NCBI GenBank assembly: GCA_001972305.1
Contig: BDDD01000918.1
Coordinates: 124,001-188,000, forward strand
DNA from: Cephalotus follicularis
Lineage: Eukaryota > Streptophyta > Magnoliopsida > Oxalidales > Cephalotaceae
Length of the DNA stretch: 64,000 bases
Reading direction: 5' to 3'
Position numbers and translations under genes: made by a program. Shown piece after piece: positions 19,357-30,395 of the stretch (positions are counted from its first letter, which is position 1; each line of letters begins with the position of its first letter). The notes below the pieces were generated by a model that was not told the DNA's origin, searched no databases, and was given only the letters and a program-made list of their open reading frames with translations.

Positions 19357-21197
19357 CACGTAAAGGTTGGTAGAGTTTTGGTAAAAGCTTCTCAAGGAAG
19401 CTAGATTGGAAGGGGGAACGCCTACATTCTTTTTCAGGGGAAGAAAAGAGAACAAGAAGAGGGGAAAAAGGGAGACATACGGAAGAAGAGAAAAAAGGGG
19501 ACACGCAGTGAGAAGGCTACTTTGGCATTCTAATAGTTCCTTCTCCTTCATCTCTTTCCGTTGTGACCTTGAAGGCGTGACCTCAGCGTCCTCGCCGAGA
19601 TAGCATTTCTTCTGCTTCTCCATTATCTCTGTTAGACCGTGCATAATGGTGATCCTCATCTGGTCTCTGGATTTCCTGGAATGGATCCTGAGCTTTGATC
19701 CAAAATATCCATGAGAGCGGTTTATGATTCTAGTCGCAAGACCCAGGTATGTGATGATTTGTTGTGATTGAGTTTTGTTGTTTTTACTGACTTAACCATT
19801 TTGTGTTGAGTTGTTGTGAGCCTGTGTTATAGCGCTCGAGATATCTGGGTGGACAAGGTCCCCAAATTTCCATGCGTTAGACATGGTTCTTATTGCTCTG
19901 GAGGGATGAACCGAGAGGTCTGGCAATCCGGTTGATGTGTGTATCCTGGCAGAGCATCCAAGGATCTGAGCAACCAGTTGACGTGTGTCCTGGCTGGGGA
20001 TCTGAGGAGACTAGTGTTGTGCGTAGCAGTCCGAGGAGACTCGCTAAGCAGAGGTGCACTGAACAGTCTGAGGATACTTGCTGAGGACCGACATATGTGT
20101 GAGAAATCCAAGGATACTTGCCAAGGATCGACATATGTGTCAGCAGTCCGAGGTGACTTGCCGGGCAGTGGCGTTCTGAGCAGTCCAAGGTGACTTTCCG
20201 AGCAGTGGTGCACTGAGAAAAGGTGCCGAGGTGAGGTACCAAGCAGTGATTGTCGAGGTGTCATTACAAGAGTGGTATTGCTGAGCAGTGTGATGTTTAT
20301 CCTGGCAATTGCTGAGGCGTTGAGGTTCCTCTGGCATTATGGTTCCTCTGGCGCTTGTGGTCTGGTGTTGTAGTTCCTCTGGCATTGTGGTTCCTCTGGC
20401 GCTTGTGGTCTGGCGTTGTGGTTCCTCTGGCATTGTGGTATGGTGCTTGTGGTCTGGCATCATGTGGGCTTGTGGTCTGGCATTTTGCCGTGGCTCCCGA
20501 CCTGGTATAGCTTCTTTGGCTAAATGAAGTCTGGTGCGGCTTCTCTTCTATCTGTGGCCCGTTAGGCTATTCTTGCATTCTTTGATCCTCTGAAGTCTGG
20601 TATGTGCGTGGCTTCTCTGACTGTATGAAGCCTGGTCAGACTATGTGAATAACTGGTTGGGTACAGTGTAGCAGGTTTGATGGTTGGGCATCACGAGGCT
20701 GATGTGTGTGTGCGTGGCTTTCTTTGATTTTATATCAAGCCAACATTTGTCCTTTGTTGAAGGAAGATATATGTACAACCTTTGTCTATTACGCATCCAG
20801 TTATTATATTGTACTTGTAATGCTACAACATTCTAGTGGAACTTCAAGGAATCCTTGAAGAAGTGGACGTAGGCACCTTTTTATGCCAAACCACTATAAA
20901 AATCCTAGTGTCCATTTTATTTCTGCCTTTATTCTGTTGATGCATGGTACAGTGTATGAATGGTGGAAAAATGCTAAGGCCTGGATTCGATTCCTTGCCA
21001 TTGAGGCATGATCTTAACTGCTATATATGTGTTTGCCTTGGACAATAAATGATTTGAATTTTTTTTTATATAACCATTCGTGCCATGGGGCTATGGCCAA
21101 AGTTATACCTATTTAACGACTCATGGATGTATGAGAAACCAGTAACGGTTTGTTCGGTTAGGGATATATGTGGGCGTTTTGGGAGCGGGTCGTTACA
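19357..21197 (+). repeat. 3' LTR of the LARD, second part
   Basis: Resumes at TAAAGGTTGGTAGAGTTTTG as in the other LTR (8650 onward) and ends GTCGTTACA before TSD ATTTA. It contains 20020-20260 and 20325-20480 repeat tracts and, at 20838-20904, a copia-LTR-like module. Confidence 0.87.
20838..20904 (+). repeat. Copia-LTR-like module inside the LARD 3' LTR
   Basis: TAGTGGAACTTCAAGG, then GAAGAAGTGGACGTAGGCA, then GCCAAACCACTATAAA. The same ordered blocks occur in the copia LTRs (minus strand near 1640-1700 and 4975-5035) and in the copia solo LTR at 58501-58580. The LARD 5' LTR keeps only the first block. Confidence 0.7.
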
Positions 21198-21202
21198 ATT
21201 TA

Positions 21203-21640
21203 CATATCTCATAAACATCTAATTACGTAATGTGCACAAATACGGGCAATTAATGCCCCAATAACCATATAAGCATTTTGTGTTAGTACTTATAATTCTA
21301 TATGGGTATTAAATACCCTAATCCATATCATAATCATATGCACAAACAATATGCGTATTATCCGTACTGAATTTCAATGTGATGCAAAAATGCTAAAGCT
21401 AGTGGAGGTTGTTAAGGGGCGTTAAGTTATTCTAAAAGTTTGAAATTCTAGCCTATTTTAGATATAATATGCTAGTCTAAGAACGAGATTGATTGATGGT
21501 TGTATCGTGATTTGCATTTGGGGGCAACTCAAGCTATGAGCGTGACATTATTAGTTCACAAATTAAACTAAAATTAATAAAGAGACAAGAAGAATTAAAA
21601 AACTACAATATATTCGTGACCAAAGACATATTAAAAACTT
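21203..21640. other. Unassigned AT-rich sequence
   Basis: Continuation of the flank interrupted by the LARD at 8350. No gene or family is recognised. The pattern GGGTATTAAATACCC (21305-21319) is a perfect 15-bp inverted repeat with a single-base centre. Confidence 0.5.
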
Positions 21641-22924
21641 TAATCCATAAACATGCATGCGGAAACATCATTCAACATTCATGTAGATAAGCCCAACTAT
21701 ATACACAACATCATAATATGTCTGAAGCGCTACCACAAGCCGGCAGGTCAAAACAATAATTCTTATACATTCCAAATCTCATATAAGTTAGATAAACAAA
21801 TACTAGAGTTCAACTATAACTGGAGCTCCTGCTCAGCAAACCGTCCTGTCCGCTCACTTCGAGGCATCCTCGGTACTCGGCCCTAGTTCTTGTGCCCATT
21901 TCAAGAATGGGTCAGTCAAACACATCCATGTAGATAATACTATATGCAATGAAGTGTACAGTTTATACAGGTATATGCATGGCATGTGAAATGCAAGAAT
22001 GCCAATTGTGGACAACGTTAGTACATCAACCGTCCCTAAGAGGTGGCATACATAACGATGTCCTAACCATAGAATCACAATCCATACACCCTAGGTCTAT
22101 AGACAATCTGGCAATCAATCAGTAACCATATATAGGGACAGACAATCCGTAGGGTCAAAGTACTCCACTGCCTCTCTGACCCGAGATAGTACCCCCACCG
22201 TCTATACACCCTCCGTGTCATAGCCGTGTGGAGCACGGGATAACACTAGCCACATAATCCGTACCATACCGTAATGCTAGTCCCGAAGGTACTAGCCCAT
22301 AATAGAGTTCTCTGTAATCCGTGCCATACCATATCCATCCACAAAGCGGTGATCCCCGTAGGTTCACCCCAAAAGGGAGGATTATATATATCCGTGCAAT
22401 GTGGCCTAACACCCATAACCTTCATGATGAAAATGAAGATTATGAATGGGTTATCCTGTCAAGTCTCAATCATAGCAAACATATACAACCCGTAGCCCAT
22501 GACCGTATAACCATAGAAATGATAGGGACCTAAATAAAGGATCATGTAGGATCCATCCATCAAAACTGTCTTCCGTAACTGTTTTTCGTAATCATTTTCC
22601 ATAATCATTTCCAAAACCGATTTCCATTTTGTTGGTCCCTATCGATGTAATAAAAACAATGGAGAGGAGGCCCAACTAGGATATTCGTGTCCAAACATCC
22701 CAATTGAACTATCCTAACAATTTATTGAAACCCATTTGAATAAAAACTCTTTTATTGAATCTTCTCTTTAAAGTTCACTTTGAAGATTGATTTAGAAATT
22801 AAAGGGGTTAAAGGAGGATTCACATAGGCTACAAGGCCTTAGGGAGGCTTCCTATGGAACCCATTTGATGATAAAAGTATTTGGGGTTAAAAAGGATTGA
22901 AAACAGTGCACTTGGTTGAAAACA

Positions 22925-23215
22925 AGGCGCTAAGTGCCAACTGCTTCGTCCAAAGCGTCGTCGATTCCATGCAAAGCATCGACGATTAAGACCTTAAGTG
23001 TCGACCATTGCATGAAGCGTCATCCATTTGGCAATACCTTGAGTGTTGACTGAGGCCTTAGGTGCCAATGGTTTGTAACACATAAAGCGTCGATGCTTAA
23101 TCGAAAGAGTCAATGGTTTATCCCTTAAGCGTCGACCGTTTGTGTTAAAATGTTGACGGTTATCCCGCTCAAAGCGTTGGCGTGTCTGGCCAAAGCGTTG
23201 ATGGTTTGACAACAG
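22925..23215. repeat. GCGTCGAC-type island in old gypsy LTR
   Basis: About ten variants, for example AAAGCGTCGTCGATT (22960), AAAGCATCGACGATT (22974), AAAGCGTCGATGCTT (23085), TAAGCGTCGACCGTT (23117) and AAAGCGTTGATGG (23193). Confidence 0.75.
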
Positions 23216-24879
23216 CAGACAGTTCGTCAAAATAGTCAGAAAATATATTTAAATCCGATCCAAAGGAGACTATAAGCCCCTAAGGTCAATTGTAACTTAA
23301 AAACAAGTTTAAACCTTCAGATCAATACCCGTAACCCGTGAATCTAGAGAGTAAGAGATTAGGCCTATAAACCTAAAACTTTCAATTCTCTCTTTGATTG
23401 CCATATTAATCCATTTAAACCATAACAGACACCCTAGTCCATCTATCTAACATACATACAGCTATCCATAACCATACAATTCATTCCATTCCATTAAAAT
23501 GCATGAATTCAAAGCATATACGTAGAACCTACCTCAAAACTGTTGAGAACGAAGAACAAGTTGATTGGCTGCTTGTTTTGATTCTCCCTTCAAATTCTAC
23601 GCCCCGCCACGATCCCAAAGACTCCTTCCTCACTCGATTCTGAGCTCTATCCCTCTAACTCCCTCTCTCACTATCTCTCTAGAAATGGAAAGAGAATTGA
23701 AAAATGAGAAGGAATGAGAGTTACTCGCCTATATATAGATATAGGCTCCTTTAGCCAAAAATCTCAAAGATACGCCTTAGGTTCTATTAAACCTCCACTA
23801 CCCGTAAATAGTCATAAAAGTGAAAAATAATATATATCATATACAATCTATGTCATCCATAAATACAATAACGTACAATACCGTATAAATACAAACAAGA
23901 TACATACATCCGTACCTGGGGCTTACAGGTGATGGCTCCTTCCTTCAAGCTTTTTCCCCATACACTTTGAGTATCCTTCCTTCTCCTCCAAGCCTTGTTC
24001 TCTAAGCCACCAAAACATGTGCCTTCTAGGCCTCCAACAAGTGGCCGAAACTTAAGCTCACAACACTCACAAAATTGGAACTTCAATCACATACCATTTA
24101 AGGTTCCCAAGATCATAGTGATCTCCAAGAAACCTAGTTGTATGGAGAGTTCCAAAGCCTAAGTCTAGTGATCAATGATAAATAAAGTTATATTACAATG
24201 TGTAATAAAACTCTGCCTATAAAGATCAAGGGAAGAAAGTAGGGGAAGAAGTGTGTATAAACCTTTTCTCTAAAAGCTCCAAGCTTTTCTTCAATGGCTA
24301 ACAATGGGGAAAAGAGAAAAGGTAGAAGATGAGAGCTTAATGTGAGAGAGAGAGTTTTGGCAAAACTTTGCAAAAGGAAGAGAGTGAATGTGCTTTATGT
24401 TTGAGACTCCAAGTCTCTCTATTTCTCTCAACTTCGGCCGAAGTCAACCAACCAAAAAGGGGACAAGGCACCATGCCTTTCTTACAAGTCCGATACCTTC
24501 CCATAACTATCTCTTACAAAGTTATACCTTCACATGGGCCTTCACATGGCCTTCAGTGTGTAACACTCAATCATTTGACTTCATTCAAATGGGCATATGG
24601 GATGGAAAAGGGGCGGCCGAAATATGCCGAATACCATGCACATTTCGGCCATAATGTGCATAGCCCATTCCAAGCTCTCTCATGCTTCTTCCAACACACT
24701 CACATGAACATGGAATGTAACACACATAGCCTTTGACTAGAATACTTGATTGTGGTGATGCCAAGACTCCACTTTCATGAGGTGACAAGTGTCCAGCAAA
24801 TCAAAGCACTCATGCAAAGCATCATCTCCAAGATGATATCCTCCCACCAAATGACACATGTCCAACATATGTCAACAAT

Positions 24880-25860
24880 TCTGATAATCAGGTGGGACCT
24901 AAAAGTCTGATTTAAAATCTTGTCCGATGAAAAAATATCAAAACTCCCTAGGCTCCGGGGCAACCATTTAAATAGTACTAGACTATTAAAATAGTCTCGG
25001 AATGATATCCAATATCATTCTGGATCCGTAGAATTAATTCAAAGTTAATTTCCATGTTAATCGTCCGGTTCTGGTCAATCGATACTTTATCCTCTCGTCG
25101 GGAATAGTTCACTATTTCCCTCGTCATCCTTGCCTCCGACCATGACCTAGGGTAAGGATGTGTGTCACCCTAGATGTGCAGCGATAACTATAAACCGTAA
25201 ACACATTACGAATATCGACATACCTCCCCAGAAACCTAGTTTCCAGTCTGCCCGCACCTGACCAGTTTTTTCCAGTCTATAATGGATACATATACTATAG
25301 AGTCGATCACCCTCACAACGAGTGTGACGATCCTATGTTGCGCACTCGCTCACATTCGCATATAGATCGCACAAGGCCCAAAGACCGCCCATTTTCCGAT
25401 TCCGTGTGAGAACCGGGTAAGGCAAACATAAAAGCCAGGTAGTCACTATATAATGCATAGCAGCCGCTCATGTATAAGGAAACATGAAAGTCCAACCATG
25501 GCCTTGCAAGTTAATCAATGGATGTACAACATCGCAACATATACGAATCACTATTGACACGAGGTATGTGGCTATCCAAATAGGATTCTTATGGTGGGTC
25601 ATGTTCAGTGTACATGCTCCCAGCATGCACCCCGCATAAGCTGTAGGGCTCTCCCCAAGAGGCAATGAGATACTCCACCCTCCCTGTGCTTGAAAGCAAG
25701 CAAAATGCGGAAATTCTATATAGTTTCACTAATGCCCCAAGAAAGTGAACCTATGACTCAGAACATTTTGTCACAGGGAGTAAGGTAATCGTTCTCATAG
25801 CCCCAAGAATGACATCCAACCCATTAGTGATGGGGTGTCATATATGTAAACAGATTATAA
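24880..25860 (-). repeat. Left arm of a large inverted repeat
   Basis: The reverse complement is colinear with 26520-27480. Shared landmarks in order are GGGTTGGAT, GAGTCATAGGTTCACTTTCT, ACCCACCATAAGAA, TCTTTGGGCCTTGTG, GGATCGTCACAC, GGTTTCTGGGGAGGT and GGTCCCACCTGATT. Identity is moderate by eye. Confidence 0.75.
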
Positions 25861-26059
25861 ATTAAACTGATTCGATAATTGGATAAAATGTTAAATTGGG
25901 TGACCCGACAAGCCATCAGATGGGCTGTTGTATCAAACCTATATGTGTATATAAACATTCATTTTCCTGATATATGACACTTGCTAATTTGTTTATATTG
26001 TTTATGGCAATATCACTTGTGTTTTATCAGATAATTGAAGTAGTTTAATATTACCCTAC

Positions 26060-26310
26060 TTACACTTGTGATGCCCTGACATAAGGTTGGATGCCAAGCA
26101 TAGAGGTAGTGAGATTGGCAACCTTATTCCTTATGTCGAATTAGTTCCAAGTCATAGCTTCACTTTGTGGGCATTAGCGAACCAGATAGACTTGGGCGTA
26201 TGTTACCTACTTTTGGAATTGGAGGATGGATTCTCTTGCAACCATCTGTGTTGCGACTGTTAGAGTATGGGTGTCCCTGCATGCCACGAGGTGGCTCTGC
26301 ACAAATATAT
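26060..26310 (+). repeat. Partial extra copy of the inverted-repeat family
   Basis: GGTTGGATGCCAAGC through TTCCAAGTCATAGCTTCACT to GGAGGATGGATTCTCTTGCA corresponds to the first part of 26520-26760. It lies in the loop between the two arms. Confidence 0.65.
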
Positions 26311-26519
26311 ATGTATGTATGAGATGCACTCCTTAACTGGAGATATCTCTTTAAGCCGTGGGGCGGCTGTAAATATGTATATTACACTCTCTATTTATAC
26401 AATTTGAATTCCTTTTCATGTTTTATAGTGCATATTCAATCAACAATGGCAACCCGCTATATGTATATCCCAAACCATCTTAAATGTATAGGGTGATCAC
26501 CATGTCTTCCGAGTACACA

Positions 26520-27480
26520 TATAGTGCCCTGTCATTCGAGGGGTTGGATCTTATGCCTGAGAGGTTATGAGAATGAGATCTTTACTCCCTTCTGACAGAA
26601 CGTTCCAAGTCATAGGTCACTTTCTTAGGGCAATTGTTGAACCGTAAAGACTTGTCGTATTATGCTTGCTCCCGGGTTTAGTGGAGGATCGATCATCTCA
26701 TTACCATTTGGATTTATCCTAAAGCATAATGTGGGGTTCGTGCTAAAGAGCATTAGACTAAACAGACCCACCATAGGAAACCTGTTTGGAAAGTCATACC
26801 TATGTCAATAGTATTCCTATAGTCTCGGTAGTGTATAGTCTATGGAGACTAGTAAACCATTCGTGGAGCTTCATTGTATCGTTAAACCTGAGTGGCTAGC
26901 ATGCATTGTGTTGTAACTTCTTGGCTTTGATTTAAGCCTTCCCCAGCACTAGCCACATGCTGGCAAAAGGGTTGTCTTTGGGCCTTGTGGGAGCTTCATT
27001 GAGATGTATGGGCAAGTTCGCAATAAGGGATCGTCACACCCGTATGAAGGGTGATCGGCTCTATATTATTTATGTCCATTGAGACTCATAAAACCTTGAT
27101 CAGGTATAGGCAGACTAGAAACGGGGTTTCTGGGGAGGTCTGCCAAAAGTCTCAATGTGTACGTGAAGTTATAGTTATCGAGACTTTACCTAAGGGTGAC
27201 ATTATTCCGAACCCTAGGTCACGGTCGGAGCTAAGTATGACGCAGGATACATGACACATATGTCGTTGACTGGATAAACTACTGGTTTACTGGATGTCGA
27301 CTTATAGACGTAGTTTATTCTACGGATCCGGGGGGTGATAGGGTTCACATCGGGGCTACTTTAATAGTCGGGGACTATTGGGATAGTCATACTAGAACTC
27401 ATGGGATGTTCTAGGAAATTTGTAGTCGTACCGGATTCAAACTGGGCTTTAGGGTCCCACCTGATTATTGGAAAAGCGAT
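26520..27480 (+). repeat. Right arm of the large inverted repeat
   Basis: Colinear inverse of 24880-25860, ending with GGGTCCCACCTGATTATTGG. A further direct copy of its second half is at 28440-28960. Confidence 0.75.
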
Positions 27481-28439
27481 GCATGCTACACACATGCTAG
27501 TTTGGCGGGAAACCTAGTTTTAACTAGTATATGTTAATTTGGCATTAGTGGTTTATTTATTAATTTAAATTTACCACAATATTGTCAAATTGATATATTA
27601 AGAGAAACCATAGTGGGAGTATGTTTAACATACCTTGTGCGGGGTGCACATATTTGGACATAGAGAGACTTTTATTTTGAAAGAAAAGATAATAAAACAA
27701 AAGTGTGAGACTTTGACTTGGTCTTAAGTCTTCCTTTTGTACTTGGCATTTTGGACACGCCAAATTAGCGCGCCTGGCATGCGCAAATGGGAGAGAGACG
27801 CGTTGTGCATCTGGAGACGCGTTTTGGCTGGAGAAGACGACACGCGGTGGCGTCGGTGGCCGGGGAAGAGGCGGACCTTCATCCACGGTACTCCTCTCTT
27901 CTCTCTCCCCCCGTTTTTCTCTTTCTCTCTCTCTGTCTTGCCCGACGCATTTTTCGCGTCTCCCACTGCTGGCCTTCTCTTATGCCACCGGTGGTCTCGG
28001 TAGGTGAAGCCACATTGGCTCTACCTATTTTGATCTTAGACTATGTGTTTTTCGGTGCATTTTTTGCTGGTTTCGTGCATATGCGTCGACCTTGGCGACT
28101 CAGTACGTTGTGAGTCATGACTCGGCCTGTCGGGCCGATTCACGGCGAGTCTTGCGTTGGGTTTTATTGATCGTACTTTGTAGGTGCCGGTTGTGGCGGT
28201 GCGGTGTCACGACGATCCTTTTTTCCCCTGGCGGGTTGACTCGCCGCCGTCTATTCGCCACATTCCAGGCCGAGTCTCACCAAGACTCGTCCACCAGTGG
28301 CTTTATCGGGTGTTTGTGGTCCACATATGTCACGGTCGGTCAATGACGAGTTGACCGAGACTCATTGAGTCCGAACTCAGTGAGTCGTCGCCGCTGTTCA
28401 CCGCTCCACCTTACCCAGTTCTTGCGCAGGGCTGGCAAT
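27481..28439. other. GC-rich stretch with GACTC/GAGTC palindrome island
   Basis: No gene is recognised. From 28083 to 28395 short motifs of the type GACTCAG, TGAGTC, GGCGAGTC and GACTCG recur many times and resemble the U5-side region of the LTR at 42411 (43080-43320). GCGTCGAC occurs at 28084. Confidence 0.6.
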
Positions 28440-28960
28440 CGGGTGGTCTTTGGGTATGATCGAATCTATACGAATATAAGCGAGTGCGTAATAAGGGATC
28501 GTCACACCTGAGCGAAGGTGATCGGCCATATTATGGTCTGATTGTACTTTGGACTTATGAAATCCTTGGCCAAGGTTGAGGTGGACTGGAAATTAGATTT
28601 CCGGAGAGTTTACCAAAGTTCCTAGTAATGATCAGATATTTTAGGCATTGAGCTATTATCTAGGGTTGATACATATCCTTACCCTAGACCTCAATCAGGG
28701 TTAAGTATGACGAGGGATTATAGTAGACGCGAATCGACGACTTAGAAAGTCTCGCGTTATGGCGGGGTGTAATAAATTTTCAGAAAATTAATTAGATTAG
28801 TTTTTCATATGGATAATATTGGATATTAATCTGGGAGCATTAAATAGGTCTGGGACCATTTAGAGTGGCTTAACCAAACCCTAGGGGTATTTCGGTAATT
28901 TATGAACACCACCGATTCTATCCGAGATTTTAAAGGGTCCCTACCTGATAATGATTTCTC
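28440..28960 (+). repeat. Third copy of the inverted-repeat family
   Basis: Direct relative of 26960-27480. Shared landmarks are GCGAGTGCGTAATAAGGGAT, CGTCACACC, GGTGATCGGCC, GGACTGGAAATTAG, ACCCTAGACC and AAGGGTCCCTACCTGAT. Confidence 0.7.
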
Positions 28961-29458
28961 CATAAATATATAGGAAATATTTAAGTCTTTGTGAAATTTA
29001 TAAAATCAAATATTTGTTAGGTGGATTTTGCAAAATGTGGCGACACATTTGTTTGATCTTATTTAATCAATATTCGAAGGGATATGTGGTATCACTAAAA
29101 TGAGTTGGACTCATTTTAAGTAAGAGTTGGAGTCAATAATGTTTGATTAGCCTTCAAAGTGTCGACATTTTTTGGAAAAGTGTCAAAGCTTAAACCCCAT
29201 CTAAGCTTCAATGCCTTGTGGAAAGGAGTCAACGTTTAGCTCGTCAAAGCGTCGACGCCTTTGTAGAAAGCGTCAACGCTTAGTGCGAAAAGTGGGTGCC
29301 CTAATTGGATACACAACATGCGCATGTTTTCTCTCTCCCATTACCAGCGTTCTTCACCTCTTGGAAAGTGGAAGGAAGCACGTCCGGGATCATGGGATGG
29401 TTTTTCCTTAAAGGAAGGACCATGATCTTGGAGTGGGAGCAATAAGAGAGAGTGAGAG
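28961..29458. other. Old LTR flank with GCGTCGACGC island
   Basis: From 29155 to 29285 there are five motif copies including the perfect palindrome GCGTCGACGC at 29249-29258. The stretch ends in GAGAG, the target duplication of the following element. The sequence continues at 38821. Confidence 0.6.
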
Positions 29459-30159
29459 TGTAACGCCCCAAACCCCAAGGGTCAACCCCCAAGGTTTGAC
29501 GCGCTACTAATAGTATCATTCATTTAATATTCAGCGGAAATTAAAAACTTTCAACAATATAATAATGCATGCGGAATAAATCTGATCAAATATCATTACG
29601 TGGATAAACCCAGTGTTATACAATACTGTTAATAAAAGCTCTGCCACATGTCGGCAGGGCAATAAATACAATATTCAAAAATATAAATAAGTTGGTCGTT
29701 GATCTGCTATGGAGGAGACTCACCCGGGGCTTCAATCCTTGGCTAGCTGCGAAGATCCACCTGTACCTAACCCATTACATTAAAATGCAATGGGTCAGCG
29801 ACCACTGGTCGTGTAGGAACTACGGCCCACACATGTATGGAGATGCAGATGTAGCAGGCAATATGCAATGCAAATGAGAGATGCAAGATGTCTAACAGAA
29901 TAATCCAATCAATGAACAATCAAAGACAGTATCATTCCATAACAATCATTAACAATTATTATAAACCTTTCCTCGGCATCCCCTACTGAAGGAGGAGCAA
30001 TAACGCACTCCGGACGTTAAAGCAGAGGAGAATAAATGTGCATGCCTGCATAATCATCATTATCCTTTATTCTCGGACTGCTCAACTCGGATTATACATA
30101 AAAAATCATATTACGGAGGAGTCTAGTCCGGTCATCCTATGGTTTGGTCATTATACATG

Positions 30160-30395
30160 ATTCACCTTTAGGCTCACCTGCCCGCGGAATTCTCCTCCGG
30201 GTTTACCTGCCGAGCGAAATTCGCCCTTTGCTCACCTGCTCTGACGGTTCACCCTTTGGATCACCAGCACTGGCGGAATTCACCTTTAGGTTCACCATTA
30301 GCGGATTCGTCCGAGGATCACCTACCTCGCGGTATTCACCCATTTGGTTCACCTGCTCGGCGGAATTCTCCCCAGTTGGACTCACCAGCCTGAAA
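30160..30395. repeat. ~30-bp minisatellite in Tekay LTR
   Basis: About seven imperfect units built on GGTTCACCTGCTCGGCGG plus AATTCTCC/AATTCACC. The other LTR (36150-36270) has about four. Confidence 0.8.

Larger units (their letters stand above)
8351..21197 (+). mobile_element. LARD-like Ty3/gypsy derivative, plus strand, with nested Tat element
   Basis: The LTRs are 8351-10548 and 12321-21197 (the latter split by 12620-19356). The target duplication ATTTA is at 8346-8350 and 21198-21202. After the left LTR a PBS TGGTATCAGAGC lies at 10553. Before the right LTR the block AATTTTGAGGACAAAATTCC and the purine run GGGGGGAG reproduce the 3' end of plant Tekay-like chromoviruses. The 1.77-kb internal region shows no gag or pol, which fits a large retrotransposon derivative mobilised in trans. 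The LTR copies differ by many substitutions and by repeat copy number, so the insertion is moderately old and predates the nested Tat element. Confidence 0.88.
21641..25860 (-). repeat. Old gypsy LTR material, minus orientation
   Basis: The left end resembles the 3' end of Tekay-like LTRs: CATGCATGCGGAA, AGATAAGCCCAA and CTACCACAAGCCGGCAGGTC line up with CATGCGGAATAAATC, GGATAAACCCAG and CTGCCACATGTCGGCAGG at 29567-29665. A GTCGAC-type island lies at 22925-23215. From 24880 to 25860 the sequence is an inverted copy of 26520-27480. I cannot fix the ends or find a target duplication. No protein domain is visible, and short frames here are unsupported. Confidence 0.55.

Noticed and set aside
20967-21060. 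Possible SINE fragment with a B-box-like GGATTCGATTCC in the LARD 3' LTR
   Set aside because: No A box at the right distance and no target duplication. One short match is not enough.
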